This document shows positions 44,564-52,997 of a stretch of DNA of 64,000 bases, one piece after another. The position numbers and the translations under genes are program-made. How positions within the stretch are numbered: the stretch's first letter is position 1; each line of letters begins with the position of its first letter. The notes under the pieces are model-generated. The model had not been told where the DNA came from and searched no databases. It saw nothing but the letters and a program-made list of their open reading frames with translations. Origin of the DNA: Planctomycetota bacterium (GTDB taxonomy: Bacteria > Planctomycetota > UBA1135 > JADKAF01); contig JADKAF010000001.1 of NCBI GenBank assembly GCA_016719295.1, forward strand, positions 5,518,001 to 5,582,000, written 5' to 3'.

Positions 44564-45448
44564 GTGGCCAACAGCTTCAGTGCCGACGCCGAAGGCGATG
44601 CGGTGGACGTCGATCTGGTGCAGCGAGTCCAGAACGGCGATCGCAGCGCTTTGGAGCAGCTCGTCCTGCGCCATCAGGCGTGGATCTACAACCTCGCCGT
44701 ACGCATGGTCTTCCAACCGCAGGACGCGGAAGAGGTCACCCAGGAAGTCCTGGTGAAGGTCATCACCCGCCTCGGCACGTTCCGCGGCGAGAGCAAGTTC
44801 CGCACGTGGCTCCATCGCATTGTCGCCAACCACGTGCTGAACATGAAGCGACGTGGCGCAGAGGCGCAGTCCCTGAGCTTCGATGCGTATGGCCAGGCGA
44901 TCGACGCCACGCCCGTCCTGGAACTGCCCGACCCGAAGAGCGTTCCGGTCGACGTGCCGCTGTTGGTCGAGGAGGTGAAGACCTCGTGCACCATGGGCAT
45001 GCTGCTCTGTTTGGATCGCAAGCAGCGCTTGATCTTCACGTTGGGCGTGGTCCTCGGTGCGAGCGATGTGGTCGGTGGCGAAGTTCTCGAGATGACCCCC
45101 GAGAACTTCCGGCAGTGCCTGGCGCGCGCCCGACGTGATCTCTTCAGCTTCATGAACAGCCAGTGCGGCCTGGTCAACGAGAGCAACCCCTGCCGCTGCC
45201 CGAAGAAGACCCGGGGCTTCATCGAGGCGGGACACGTCGACCCGAGTCGTCTCCTCTTCGCTTCCGCGCACGTCGAGAGAGTCAGAGACGTTGCCGAGGA
45301 CACGGTACGCGGCCTTCAGGTCACGATCGACGAGCGGTACGCCGCGATCTATCGCGAGCACCCGTTCCTTCAGCCTACGGACCACGTTCGCTGGTTGAGG
45401 CGCGTGCTCGAGAGCGCAGAGGTGCGCTCGGCGCTGCACTTGAACTGA
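44564..45448 (+). CDS. RNA polymerase sigma factor (ECF-type)
   Basis: The 294-residue protein uses GTG at 44564 (AGGAG eight bases upstream). Residues 14-100 are sigma region 2 (DRSALEQLVLRHQAWIYNLAVRMVFQPQDAEEVTQEVLVKVITRLGTF then WLHRIVANHVLNMKRR). Region 4 lies near residues 150-205 (LLCLDRKQRLIFTLGVVLG... TPENFRQCLARARRDL). A Cys-containing tail (NESNPCRCPKKTRGF) and about 90 more residues extend beyond the usual ECF length of about 190, so regulation may be in cis. The next gene encodes a SnoaL-like protein. Confidence 0.85.
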   Translation: MANSFSADAEGDAVDVDLVQRVQNGDRSALEQLVLRHQAWIYNLAVRMVFQPQDAEEVTQEVLVKVITRLGTFRGESKFRTWLHRIVANHVLNMKRRGAEAQSLSFDAYGQAIDATPVLELPDPKSVPVDVPLLVEEVKTSCTMGMLLCLDRKQRLIFTLGVVLGASDVVGGEVLEMTPENFRQCLARARRDLFSFMNSQCGLVNESNPCRCPKKTRGFIEAGHVDPSRLLFASAHVERVRDVAEDTVRGLQVTIDERYAAIYREHPFLQPTDHVRWLRRVLESAEVRSALHLN

Positions 45449-45541
45449 GAATCCGGCCACGTCCTGTCACGGTGCACTGGCTGCGGTGTCTATGGAGATG
45501 GCGGAGGAACGGACTCCGCATCTTCCAACCAGGAGCCAGCC

Positions 45542-45913
45542 ATGACCGCGATCTCGAAGAGACTGCCCCAGCCCGTCGCCGCCTACATCCGCGCCACGAA
45601 CGAGCATGATGTAGCCGCCTTCATCGCCTGCTTCACCGAGGACGCCGAAGTCAACGATGCTGCTCGTGAGTTCCGAGGCATCGAAGCGATCCGAGCTTGG
45701 AGCGAGCGCGAGATCGTCGCTCCGCGAGTGACTCTCGAAGTTCTGGATGTGGCCAAGATCAACGGCGAAGTCATCGTCACGACCAAGGTGGACGGGAACT
45801 TCGATCGAACGGGACTGCCGGATCCCGTCATCATCGACCACCACGTCACGCTCGCGAACGAGAGGATCTGTCGCTTGACCTGCGTTCTCGCCGGCGCCGG
45901 GAAGCCTGCGTAG
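45542..45913 (+). CDS. SnoaL-like/NTF2-fold protein
   Basis: The 123-residue protein starts at ATG 45542 after CCAGGAGCC. PVAAYIRATNEHDVAAFIACFTEDAEVNDAAREFRGIEAIRAWSE is the SnoaL start (ANxHDxxAxxxxFxxDAxVxD), and KINGEVIVTTKVDGNFD with the final IDHHVTLANERI strands complete the cone fold. It follows the sigma factor directly; in ECF41-type factors a SnoaL domain is fused and inhibitory, so this may be a separate regulator or a sensor. That link is inferred. Confidence 0.75.
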   Translation: MTAISKRLPQPVAAYIRATNEHDVAAFIACFTEDAEVNDAAREFRGIEAIRAWSEREIVAPRVTLEVLDVAKINGEVIVTTKVDGNFDRTGLPDPVIIDHHVTLANERICRLTCVLAGAGKPA

Positions 45914-46181
45914 CAGCGGCTGCAGCGCGGCAGAAGATCGGGCGCTGCCGACGTGGCTGGATCGATGCTCTGCGTCCGCGCGTGGTCCATGGCCAGCCAC
46001 GAGCAGCTCCCGTTCGCGCAGCGCGACGCGCAGCAAGTTGATCCTCGGAATCTCTGCTGCACGCGCCCGATCGCGCAGCCGCCGCCCGCACCCCACGTCC
46101 GCTCCATTCATCCGCCTGGTGGCCATCCGCAGAATCCTTCGCACCCGGGCTCTATTCGCCTTCCCTGCTTCGCGCGTCAGA

Positions 46182-46190
46182 GCGTGTATG
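46182..46190 (+). promoter_or_regulatory. GCGTGTATG element, copy C
   Basis: Third exact copy, 34 bases before ATG 46225, followed by CCCAACGGCCACAGGAGG. It shares the CCAAC word with copies A and B, which lie about 5 kb away in the phage-like region. Confidence 0.4.
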
Positions 46191-46224
46191 CGGTCGTTCC
46201 CAACGGCCACAGGAGGCCACGACG

Positions 46225-46773
46225 ATGACGACCACGAACGGACAGCACGCGACGGACGACCAGACCACGAAGCCCGCGGCGAAGAAGCCGAAGTCGAAGG
46301 GCGCGAAGAAGACCGCGAAGCCCACCTGGACCCTGACCGAGACCGCCCTCGCCTACCTCGAGTCGCTGAAGGCGGCGCGCAAGTCCGAGAGCACGATCAA
46401 CGCTTATGCCGCGGACCTCGACCTCGCGACGGAGGTCCTCGGCGCCGAGACGCCGATCGCCGCGATCACGCCGGCGGATGTCGAGAGGTTCAACGCCTCG
46501 CAGCAGGTCACCACGACGAAGAGCGGACGCGCGAAGGCGCAGCCGACGATCGAGCGCAGCCGCCGGGTCCTCCGGCTCGCGCTGACTTTCGCCGAGCAGC
46601 AGGGTGCGATCGAGACGGCGCCGATCGAAGCGAAGCCGCGCGCGAAGAAGGACGTGCCGCTCAGCCAGCGCGAGGTGCTCGGGCACGACGACGCCAAGCT
46701 CTACCCCGCGGCGGATCCCAGCGACCCGGCGCAGATCGCCTACGCCTCGACGGGCGAGCAAGCCAGCGCCTGA
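46225..46773 (+). CDS. Recombinase core-binding-domain protein lacking catalytic domain
   Basis: The 182-residue protein has a Lys/Ala-rich disordered start, then residues 38-135 (TLTETALAYLESLKAARKSESTINAYAADLDLATEVLG and ERFNASQQVTTTKSGRAKAQPTIERSRRVLRLALTFAEQQGAI) match the SAM-like core-binding domain of tyrosine recombinases. The catalytic domain is replaced by an acidic tail with no R-H-R-H-Y residues. It may bind DNA or pair with the recombinase that follows. A 9-bp stem separates the genes. Confidence 0.65.
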   Translation: MTTTNGQHATDDQTTKPAAKKPKSKGAKKTAKPTWTLTETALAYLESLKAARKSESTINAYAADLDLATEVLGAETPIAAITPADVERFNASQQVTTTKSGRAKAQPTIERSRRVLRLALTFAEQQGAIETAPIEAKPRAKKDVPLSQREVLGHDDAKLYPAADPSDPAQIAYASTGEQASA

Positions 46774-46784
46774 TCCAACACCAC

Positions 46785-46819
46785 GGGCGGCTGCTGGGAC
46801 GCGATCCTGTCAGCCGCCC
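46785..46819 (+). terminator. Hairpin between core-binding protein and recombinase genes
   Basis: GGGCGGCTG (46785-46793) and CAGCCGCCC (46811-46819) form a perfect 9-bp stem followed by TGCCTCTCCTTCC. It could weaken read-through into the recombinase gene. Confidence 0.45.
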
Positions 46820-46856
46820 TGCCTCTCCTTCCAAGCATCAATCCAAGGAGGCAGCC

Positions 46857-47696
46857 ATGCAACTCAACGACGCGATTGACGCGTTCCAGCTTCAGCTCGA
46901 GGCCGATGGGCGGTCGATCCACACGCGGAAGCAGTACGCGCGGCACCTGCGCTTGCTCGGCTCCTGGCTCGCCGCGAGCGGGATCCCGGCCGAGCTCGAC
47001 GCGATCACGACGCAGGTGGTCGCGCGGTTCTTGACCTCGCCCATGGCGCGGCAGACGGCGGACGGGTCCGCCAAGCTGGCAACGAGCACGAACGCGCTGC
47101 GGACCTCGGTGCGGGTGTTCTTCCAGTACGCCGAACTCGCGGGCCTGGTCGAGAGGTCGCCGGGCATGCTTGTCCGCCGAGCCAGATGTGGCGAGCCGCC
47201 GCCACGAGCGCTCAGCGACGGCGAGGTCGAGCGACTGCTCGAGGTGGCCGGGAAGGGCGAGGCGCGGGACGAGCTCCTGGTCCGGCTGCTGCTCGGGACC
47301 GGGTTGCGCCTCTCCGAGGCCTTAGCCCTTGAAGTTGGGGACCTCGACCTCGGGCGTGGGACGATCTCGGTGCGGAAGGCCAAGGGCGATCGGCCTCGGG
47401 TCGCGCACGTGCCGGCGGAGCTCGTGCCGAGACTGGCGGAGTGGATCAGCGACCGAGAGGGGCGGCTGTTCCCGATCTCGGGGCGGCACGCGCAGCGGGT
47501 GATCGAGAAGATGGCTCGGGAGGCTAGCGTGGTGGCGTCGGCGCATTGTCTGCGGCACTCGATGGCCATGCGCGTCTACCGGGCCTCGGGCGACATCGAG
47601 GTGGTCAGGGCGGCGCTGGGGCACGCGTCGGTGGCGACAACGGTGCGATATGCTCGGTGCGACGAGGCGGTGGTCAGGAGAGCGGTTGGGGCGTGA
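46857..47696 (+). CDS. Tyrosine recombinase (XerC/D-like), intact copy
   Basis: The 279-residue enzyme has an N-terminal core-binding domain (DAIDAFQLQLEADGRSIHTRKQYARHL) and a catalytic domain with all active residues: Arg151 (GTGLRLSEA), His230-x-x-Arg233 (HCLRHS), His256 (LGHAS) and Tyr265 (TVRYARC). AAGGAGG precedes ATG. It is short for an integrase and close to XerC/D in size. Decayed relatives follow at 48255 and 49708, each ending in the same RRAVGA-type C-terminus. Likely substrate sites are the borders of the cargo genes. Confidence 0.9.
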   Translation: MQLNDAIDAFQLQLEADGRSIHTRKQYARHLRLLGSWLAASGIPAELDAITTQVVARFLTSPMARQTADGSAKLATSTNALRTSVRVFFQYAELAGLVERSPGMLVRRARCGEPPPRALSDGEVERLLEVAGKGEARDELLVRLLLGTGLRLSEALALEVGDLDLGRGTISVRKAKGDRPRVAHVPAELVPRLAEWISDREGRLFPISGRHAQRVIEKMAREASVVASAHCLRHSMAMRVYRASGDIEVVRAALGHASVATTVRYARCDEAVVRRAVGA

Positions 47697-47930
47697 GGAA
47701 CGCGGTTGTGATTCAGGGTATCGCTTGAAATCGCCCCATCGAGAGCGCAAACCGATTCGCGCCGGTCGACCAGAGCGATGTCCCGATGTCCGGTGGGCGC
47801 GCGGAATGCGGCCAGAGCAGCCGCCCACATGCCGAAAGTCGGCAAATCGCGAACTGGACTCTGGTCAGCCAGATGAACGCACCTCATAATCTAGGGCCGA
47901 GTGTCGTTTTAGTTGCTTGGAGTAGCGAAG

Positions 47931-48212
47931 ATGTTTAGAATTAAACCAAAGTGTGAAGCATGCGGAAGAGAGTCGGCTGTATCGTTTTCTTTCCTTTCGG
48001 GCGATGATCCTATGCGTGGGGAGTGGAGGTTTGTTGGCGAATGTACGATAGGTTCGGAATCATACTATATCAAAATTGAGGACTTCTTCGCGGGTCCATC
48101 ATCTAGCGTTGACTGGATGTCGCAGTTGAATGCTAAAACTTGGATGAACTGGGGCAACTTCATGGCCATGATGGAAAGGTTCCAGAGAGCAACAGGGAGT
48201 TACAGCGCATAG
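47931..48212 (+). CDS. AT-rich cargo protein with CxxC, unknown function
   Basis: The 93-residue protein (ATG 47931; a TTG at 47913 is less likely) reads MFRIKPKCEACGRESAVSFS, then GEWRFVGECTIGSESYYIKIEDFF and WMNWGNFMAMMERF. The CEAC pair may bind zinc. Composition is visibly lower in GC than the flanks, a sign of recent transfer. I recognise the type as a small uncharacterised protein often carried as cargo. No ribosome-binding site of strength is seen. Confidence 0.6.
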   Translation: MFRIKPKCEACGRESAVSFSFLSGDDPMRGEWRFVGECTIGSESYYIKIEDFFAGPSSSVDWMSQLNAKTWMNWGNFMAMMERFQRATGSYSA

Positions 48213-48254
48213 CCGTCTACTATGACGCACTATTCCGCTGCAACGCCGTTTCGC

Positions 48255-48746
48255 CCTCGAACTCCGAGGTCGAGCGGCTGCTCGCGGTTGCCGCCAAGGG
48301 AGAGCCGCGGGACGAGCTCCTGGTCCGGCTGTTGCTCGCTACCGGGCTACGGCTCGGCGAGGCCCTGGCCCTGGCCCTGGAGGTAGGAGACGTGGACCTC
48401 GCGCGCGGCGTGATCGCTGTGCGGCGCGAAGGGCGACAGGCCACGGATGGCGTTCATCCCGGTCGAGCTGGCGCCGCGGCTGGCGGACTGGATCCGGGAC
48501 CGAGAGGGCCGGCTGTTCCCGATCTCGGGGCGGCACGCGCAGAGGGTGATCGAGAGGATGGCAGACGCCGCCGGAATCCCTGGAGCCAGCGCCCACGCGC
48601 TCAGGCACACGCTGGCGACGAGGGTCTACGCGCGGACGGGGGACCTCGGCGTGGTGCAGCGGGTCTTGGGGCACGCGAGCGTGGCGACGACGGTGCGGTA
48701 TGCGAGGGTGGAGGAAGAAGCTATGAGAAGAGCCGTTGGGGCGTGA
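48255..48746 (+). pseudogene. Tyrosine recombinase fragment, frameshifted (copy 2)
   Basis: NSEVERLLAVAAKGEPRDELLVRLLLATGLRLGEALA matches the start of the catalytic domain of the intact copy. A one-base shift near 48430 moves the rest to another frame, where FIPVELAPRLADWIRDREGRLF, ALRHTLATRVYARTGDLGVVQ, LGHASVATTVRYARV and RRAVGA follow. The core-binding domain is missing. ALALAL duplication near 48365 is another change. Confidence 0.8.
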
Positions 48747-48818
48747 AATCCCCACCATCTGTCCGGCCGGATCGACCTCTGGTAGAATCCGTAAGGCCAT
48801 ACCTGTCGAGGAAGATCA

Positions 48819-49640
48819 GTGGAATCTGAACTGGAAGAATCTCTGGCTTGGAGGTACATGGACCTTGCTAAGTATATTTCTCTGCTTCAGACTCGCGCTC
48901 TATATCTTGCGTCACTTTCCTCTTTGCCCGACCACCACGAAGGAATGCCTCCCCAAGAATGGCAGATCGCCAGCACCCGAGTTCAGCGAGTTGGGGGCAA
49001 CATCGGTCTGGATTATGGTGAGCACCTGACCTCGAGCGTCCTCGCCCATCGCATGCAGAGATTTCGAGGATGCATCTTTGTAAATTGCTGGCACCTCTCA
49101 AGTACCGAGTCTGCAGGAATGTGGAGAGAGTACACAAGTGGAGGGGCAGCCGTTGCCCTCGCTTGCCGCGTGAGAGACCTGCGACGTTGTCTCGGGAGCG
49201 GGGCCGATGTGAGAAAGATTGACTATAGCGATAAAATGAGAACCCCGCCCGACGGCATAGAGCCTCTAGAATTGGCCCTCGCCCTCGCGCTACGAAAGAG
49301 GACAATCTTCCAACGCGATCAAGAACTTAGAGTCTACAGTCACAAGTTCTGCCAGCTGAGCTTCGAAGAGCTCCGGGCGAACCCATACGCTCCGGATCAT
49401 TGGCTCGGACTCGCAATGCCATCGGAAGTGCCCCTTGGGATCAGCGTCGCCCTGGATGATATGCAGAGCCTGGCTCAAGAGGTTCGAGTTCACGTTAATG
49501 GCGGGGTGCATGAGAAATGGGTCCTCAATGTTGTCGAGCGCCTACATGATTCATATGGTGTAAAATGGCGAGTTACGCCGTCGGAGCTAGGGGCTGGCCC
49601 GCCTTTCTGCCACGAGGGTCGCTCTTCTCATCCTGAGTAA
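48819..49640 (+). CDS. DUF2971-like cargo protein
   Basis: The 273-residue protein uses GTG at 48819 after GAGGAAG. WRYMDLAKYISLLQTRALYLASLSSL and NCWHLSSTESAGMWREYTSGGAAVALACRV, later FQRDQELRVYSHKF, follow the DUF2971 order (KYxxxxxxxxLxxxxLyF, CWHxxxxEsxxMWxxY, FxRDxEvR). Function unknown; the family occurs in accessory islands. The gene is AT-richer than its flanks. It lies between two decayed recombinase copies. Confidence 0.7.
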   Translation: MESELEESLAWRYMDLAKYISLLQTRALYLASLSSLPDHHEGMPPQEWQIASTRVQRVGGNIGLDYGEHLTSSVLAHRMQRFRGCIFVNCWHLSSTESAGMWREYTSGGAAVALACRVRDLRRCLGSGADVRKIDYSDKMRTPPDGIEPLELALALALRKRTIFQRDQELRVYSHKFCQLSFEELRANPYAPDHWLGLAMPSEVPLGISVALDDMQSLAQEVRVHVNGGVHEKWVLNVVERLHDSYGVKWRVTPSELGAGPPFCHEGRSSHPE

Positions 49641-49707
49641 GGCAGAGCCGCCGCTCGAGTGCCGCCGCGCCTTGGTCACGGGCAGCGCCTGCAGGCCACC
49701 TTCGGCG

Positions 49708-50321
49708 CCGTGCGAGCTGGCACTGAATCCGCCGAATCTAACGAACGTGCTGCGGAACTCGTTCTGCTACTTCTTCGCGTTCGCGGAATTCTCGGGCCTG
49801 GTCGCGCGCAGCCCGGGCATGCTGGTCAGACGCGCGCGCTGCGGGGAGCCGCCGCCCATGGCGCTCAGCGACGCCGAGGTCGAGCGGTTGGTCGCGGTCG
49901 CCATGAAGGGCGAGCCGCGGGACGAGCTCCTGGTTCAGCTACTTCTGGGCACTATGCGAATGGTGGGCTTGTCAGGCGTGACTTCTGCGAGTTCGGATCC
50001 TGCACGATCACAGTGCAGTGCCGCTTAGCGCGTGTGATGGCATTGTAAAGTAAACGCATCTGCACCTCGCCGCTGCTTGGAACTTGGACGGGCCACAGCA
50101 CGACACTCGCGGCGGATGAGCGAAGGGATGGCGCAGGAGGGTGCGGTGGTGGCGTCCGCGAACTGCTTGAACCAAGCGCTATGAACGCGGGTCGACGCGC
50201 GGACAGGGAACACTTCGGCGTGATGCAGAGGGCATTGGAGCACACGGCAATCGAGAAGACGATCGGGTACGTGCGTACGGAGGAGGGGGGGGGGTAATGA
50301 AGAAGGGTATTGGGGCGTGAA
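49708..50321 (+). pseudogene. Tyrosine recombinase fragment, decayed (copy 3)
   Basis: LVARSPGMLVRRARCGEPPPMALSDAEVERLVAVAMKGEPRDELLVQLLLGT matches the intact copy (LVERSPGMLVRRARCGEPPPRALSDGEVERLLEVAGKGEARDELLVRLLLGT), then the frame breaks near 49955. Further matching pieces reach to the TTGGGGCGTGA end at 50311-50321. Catalytic residues are lost or scrambled. Confidence 0.7.
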
Positions 50322-50406
50322 CACTCACAGTTCCAGACGCCCTGAAGCTGGAGAGGGTGAGAGTGCTCTCGGTAATCGATGGGAATCGGCTCTCGCTCTT
50401 TGATGG

Positions 50407-50506
50407 TTGGGGCTCCGCCCCAAGCCCCGGGATTTTGGAGGCATGAGCTCCCGGGAGCCGAGGCTCTGAAATGCAGAAAGGCCTCGCCGAGGGTATCGAC
50501 GAGGCC
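50407..50506. other. Cluster of three hairpins left of the transposon
   Basis: TTGGGGC/GCCCCAA (50407-50423, 3-base loop), the palindrome GCTCCCGGGAGC (50447-50458) and GGCCTCG/CGAGGCC (50480-50506) follow one another. They may be transposon end structure or a terminator cluster; no long inverted repeat partner was found at the right end. Confidence 0.35.
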
Positions 50507-50600
50507 CCGAGCCAGAAGGCTCCCGGTCGACCTGGCTATCCCTTGGCCGGTTGCGTCCCCGCAGAGCCGGCCTCCGTTTCGCCAGGTAGTACGATGACGA

Positions 50601-51446
50601 TCAGCGAGCGGACTTGGGCTTGGTGGTCGCCTTCGATGCGCGTTCGCGGTAGAGGTCGAAGTAGAGCTTCTCGTCGAGCGTCGTGATCTCGTGCTGCGCA
50701 GCGTGAGCCAGGAGCTCGGCCGCGATGTTGACGAGGACGCGGCAGTTGCCGAGCGCGTGGTCGCAGAGGAGCGCCTTCAGCTCGGGACTCATGAGCATGG
50801 GTGCTCCGGCGGTCTCGAGCAGATGGTCGAGCTTCTCACGGAGCTGCGCTGGCGTCAGCGCCTCGAGGGGGAGGCGGAGTCGAATGCGGCTTCCCAGCGG
50901 GATGAGCTCTTCGCGTTGCAGCATCTCGAGCAGCCGTCGATCGCCGCAGAGGATGACGGAGAGCAGGAGCTTGGAGTCGAAGCGGGCGCTGGTCATGAGA
51001 CGCAGCTCGTTCAGCGCCGCGACGCTCATCTCCTGCGCCTCGTCGATGAGGAGCAGCGCGCGCATAGAGGAGCTCTCGATGTGTGCGAGCCAGCGCTCGC
51101 GCAGCGACTTGAAGCCGCTCCAGCGGCTGCCGGCTTTCAGCGCGACGCCGAAGAGCTCGCCGAGCTCGAGGTAGAAGTCGATCAGGTTGCTCTGCGGATG
51201 TGCGACGGCGCCGACGCGGAGATTCGGAATGCGCTCCATGCGTTGGGCGATGGTGCGGAGAGCGACGCTCTTTCCGAGGCCCGACTCGCCGACGATGAGC
51301 GCGAAGCCGCCGTCCTTTACGAGCGATTGCTCGACGCGCCAGCGGAATCGATCGAGCTCAGCGGAGACATGCAGCGCTTCATCGGGGAGCTCGGGGGAGA
51401 AGGGATTCCACTTCAAGCCGTAGAAGGAGAGGAGCTTGCGGTTCAT
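50601..51446 (-). CDS. ExeA/TniB-like AAA+ ATPase of the transposon
   Basis: The 281-residue protein starts MNRKLLSFYGLKWNPFSPELP, the ExeA-like opening. IVGESGLGKSVALRTIAQR near residue 52 is Walker A, LLLIDEAQEMSVAALNELRLM near residue 133 Walker B, and SVILCGDRRLLEML and LPLGSRIRLRLPLEALT are sensor and arginine-finger regions. It would choose targets and activate the transposase. Its ATG overlaps the transposase stop by four bases. Confidence 0.85.
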   Translation of the reverse strand: MNRKLLSFYGLKWNPFSPELPDEALHVSAELDRFRWRVEQSLVKDGGFALIVGESGLGKSVALRTIAQRMERIPNLRVGAVAHPQSNLIDFYLELGELFGVALKAGSRWSGFKSLRERWLAHIESSSMRALLLIDEAQEMSVAALNELRLMTSARFDSKLLLSVILCGDRRLLEMLQREELIPLGSRIRLRLPLEALTPAQLREKLDHLLETAGAPMLMSPELKALLCDHALGNCRVLVNIAAELLAHAAQHEITTLDEKLYFDLYRERASKATTKPKSAR

Positions 51447-52885
51447 CGCTCTTCCTCCGCGCGCGGGATGTAGGCGGGCGGGAGCCCGCTCTCGATGTAG
51501 GCCGCGAGGATCTCCTCCATGCGCGGCGCGAGTCCGTCCGCCTTCGGCGGGACGGGTGTCAGGCTTCGCTCCTCGAGCGCCGCACGTGCGCCTTCGGCAT
51601 TGCGGGCGAGATCGACAGGGTAGATCGCGGCGAGAGTCTCGTCGGTCTCCGGATCGATCATCTCGACCGTACTGAGATCCCAGCTCGCGTAGCGGAGGAC
51701 CACTTTCCCGAGCGAGCGGTAGCGCGGAGGAATCTCCAAGCGCTTGCCTTCAAGGCTGATCGTGCCGTCGCTGCGGCGCTGGGATCGTGTGACGCGGCGT
51801 CGAAACGCGCGCCGCAGCTCTCCGATCGAAGGACTCTCACGTAGGACACTCTTTCCCGCGCCGAAGCGCTCGAGCGGCGTCTGCTGGGTCTCGCTGTGGA
51901 GGCGCAGGTGGTAGTCCTTCTCCTGCCAGGCTTGGGTCCACAGATTCAGATCGCGCAGGCTCGGCTGCCCGACTCCCTCGACCATCGCGAGCAAGCGTCC
52001 CTCGACGGAGCCCCAGAAGCATTCCTGCTTGCCGTTTTGATACGGCGAGTAGGGCAAGGTCCGCTCCAGCGTTATGCCCAGACGCTGCAAGCCCATGCGG
52101 ACCTCTTCGGCGCGCATCGCTGCTCCGCAGTCGGAGTAGATGGCGCGCGGGAGCCCACGCTTCAGGAATGCCTGGACCAGACCGTGGACGAGCGTTTCGG
52201 TGTCTTCGCAGAAGGACCACTGGAGGTGGCAAGCGAGCCGCGAATGGTCGTCGAGGATGCCGAGCAGGATCGGCCGCACCCAACCGTCCTTGGTGAGCAC
52301 CGGGCGCGAGGCGTGATGGAAGTCGAGATGCCACAGTGCCCCGACGTGCTCGACTTCGAAGCTCCGTACCTCGCGCTCGGCCAGGCGCCGCTCGGCACGT
52401 AACGCTCCCGGACTGCGAGGACTTTTCGGCGCAGGTAGCCGGCGCCATCCATGCGCGCGGAAGTGGCGTTGCAGTGTGGCGCGCGATGGAGCCGCGCCGA
52501 GCTCGGGCTGGCGGCGAATCCGCGTCTCGAGATTCTCCAGGTGCAGCACGAGCGACCAGCTCGGGTGCGCTTCGTATTGCGCCTTGGCTTCAGCGGCGAG
52601 CGCTTCACCGATCGCCCTGCGGCTGCCGTGGTCCTTCCTGCGCTTTCGGCGCAGCACCGCAATGGGATCGCTCTGGTCCACGGCCTCGTAGTACCAACGC
52701 TCCAGCGTAGAGAACGCCACGCGGAAGGGCTCGCCGCTCCTCGGGTGCTTCCAGTGCTGCGCTGAGAGCTCGCGAAGGCGCTCCTTCAGCTCACCATGCA
52801 CGGGCGGCGAAGCCAGCAAGCCACCGATCACTTCCAGGCGAAAGCACGCCCAGCGATCAGAGATGCTCATCGACGATGTCGTCAT
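51443..52885 (-). CDS. DDE transposase (integrase-core, TniA/Mu-like)
   Basis: The 480-residue protein (ATG 52885) has an N-terminal region with YEAHPSWSLVLHLENL, a DDE core with LWHLDFHHASRPVL (first Asp), ILDDHSRLACHLQWS, SDCGAAMRAEEVRMGLQRLGI (second) and SPYQNGKQECFWGSVEGRLL (Glu), and a C-terminal beta-barrel-like part (SLEGKRLEIPPRYRSLGKVVLRYASWDLSTVEMIDPET). The integrase core is complete. Next to an ATPase it fits the Mu/TniA type. Confidence 0.87.
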   Translation of the reverse strand: MTTSSMSISDRWACFRLEVIGGLLASPPVHGELKERLRELSAQHWKHPRSGEPFRVAFSTLERWYYEAVDQSDPIAVLRRKRRKDHGSRRAIGEALAAEAKAQYEAHPSWSLVLHLENLETRIRRQPELGAAPSRATLQRHFRAHGWRRLPAPKSPRSPGALRAERRLAEREVRSFEVEHVGALWHLDFHHASRPVLTKDGWVRPILLGILDDHSRLACHLQWSFCEDTETLVHGLVQAFLKRGLPRAIYSDCGAAMRAEEVRMGLQRLGITLERTLPYSPYQNGKQECFWGSVEGRLLAMVEGVGQPSLRDLNLWTQAWQEKDYHLRLHSETQQTPLERFGAGKSVLRESPSIGELRRAFRRRVTRSQRRSDGTISLEGKRLEIPPRYRSLGKVVLRYASWDLSTVEMIDPETDETLAAIYPVDLARNAEGARAALEERSLTPVPPKADGLAPRMEEILAAYIESGLPPAYIPRAEEER

Positions 52886-52997
52886 CGGTCTCGGTCTCCT
52901 CGATGTGCGCCGAGGAGGAGCCCTCGACGCGGGAGAACGGACCTTAAGCCGATGTCGTCGCTTCAGCGATCGGCATCCTCTGCGTGAGATTCGACTC

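Larger units (their letters stand above)
46857..50321 (+). mobile_element. Tyrosine-recombinase/cargo array
   Basis: Order: intact recombinase, AT-rich 93-residue gene, frameshifted recombinase fragment, AT-rich 273-residue gene, decayed recombinase fragment. All recombinase copies are in the same orientation and keep the same C-terminal coding end. Serial insertion of recombinase-cargo units is the simplest reading. Confidence 0.6.
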
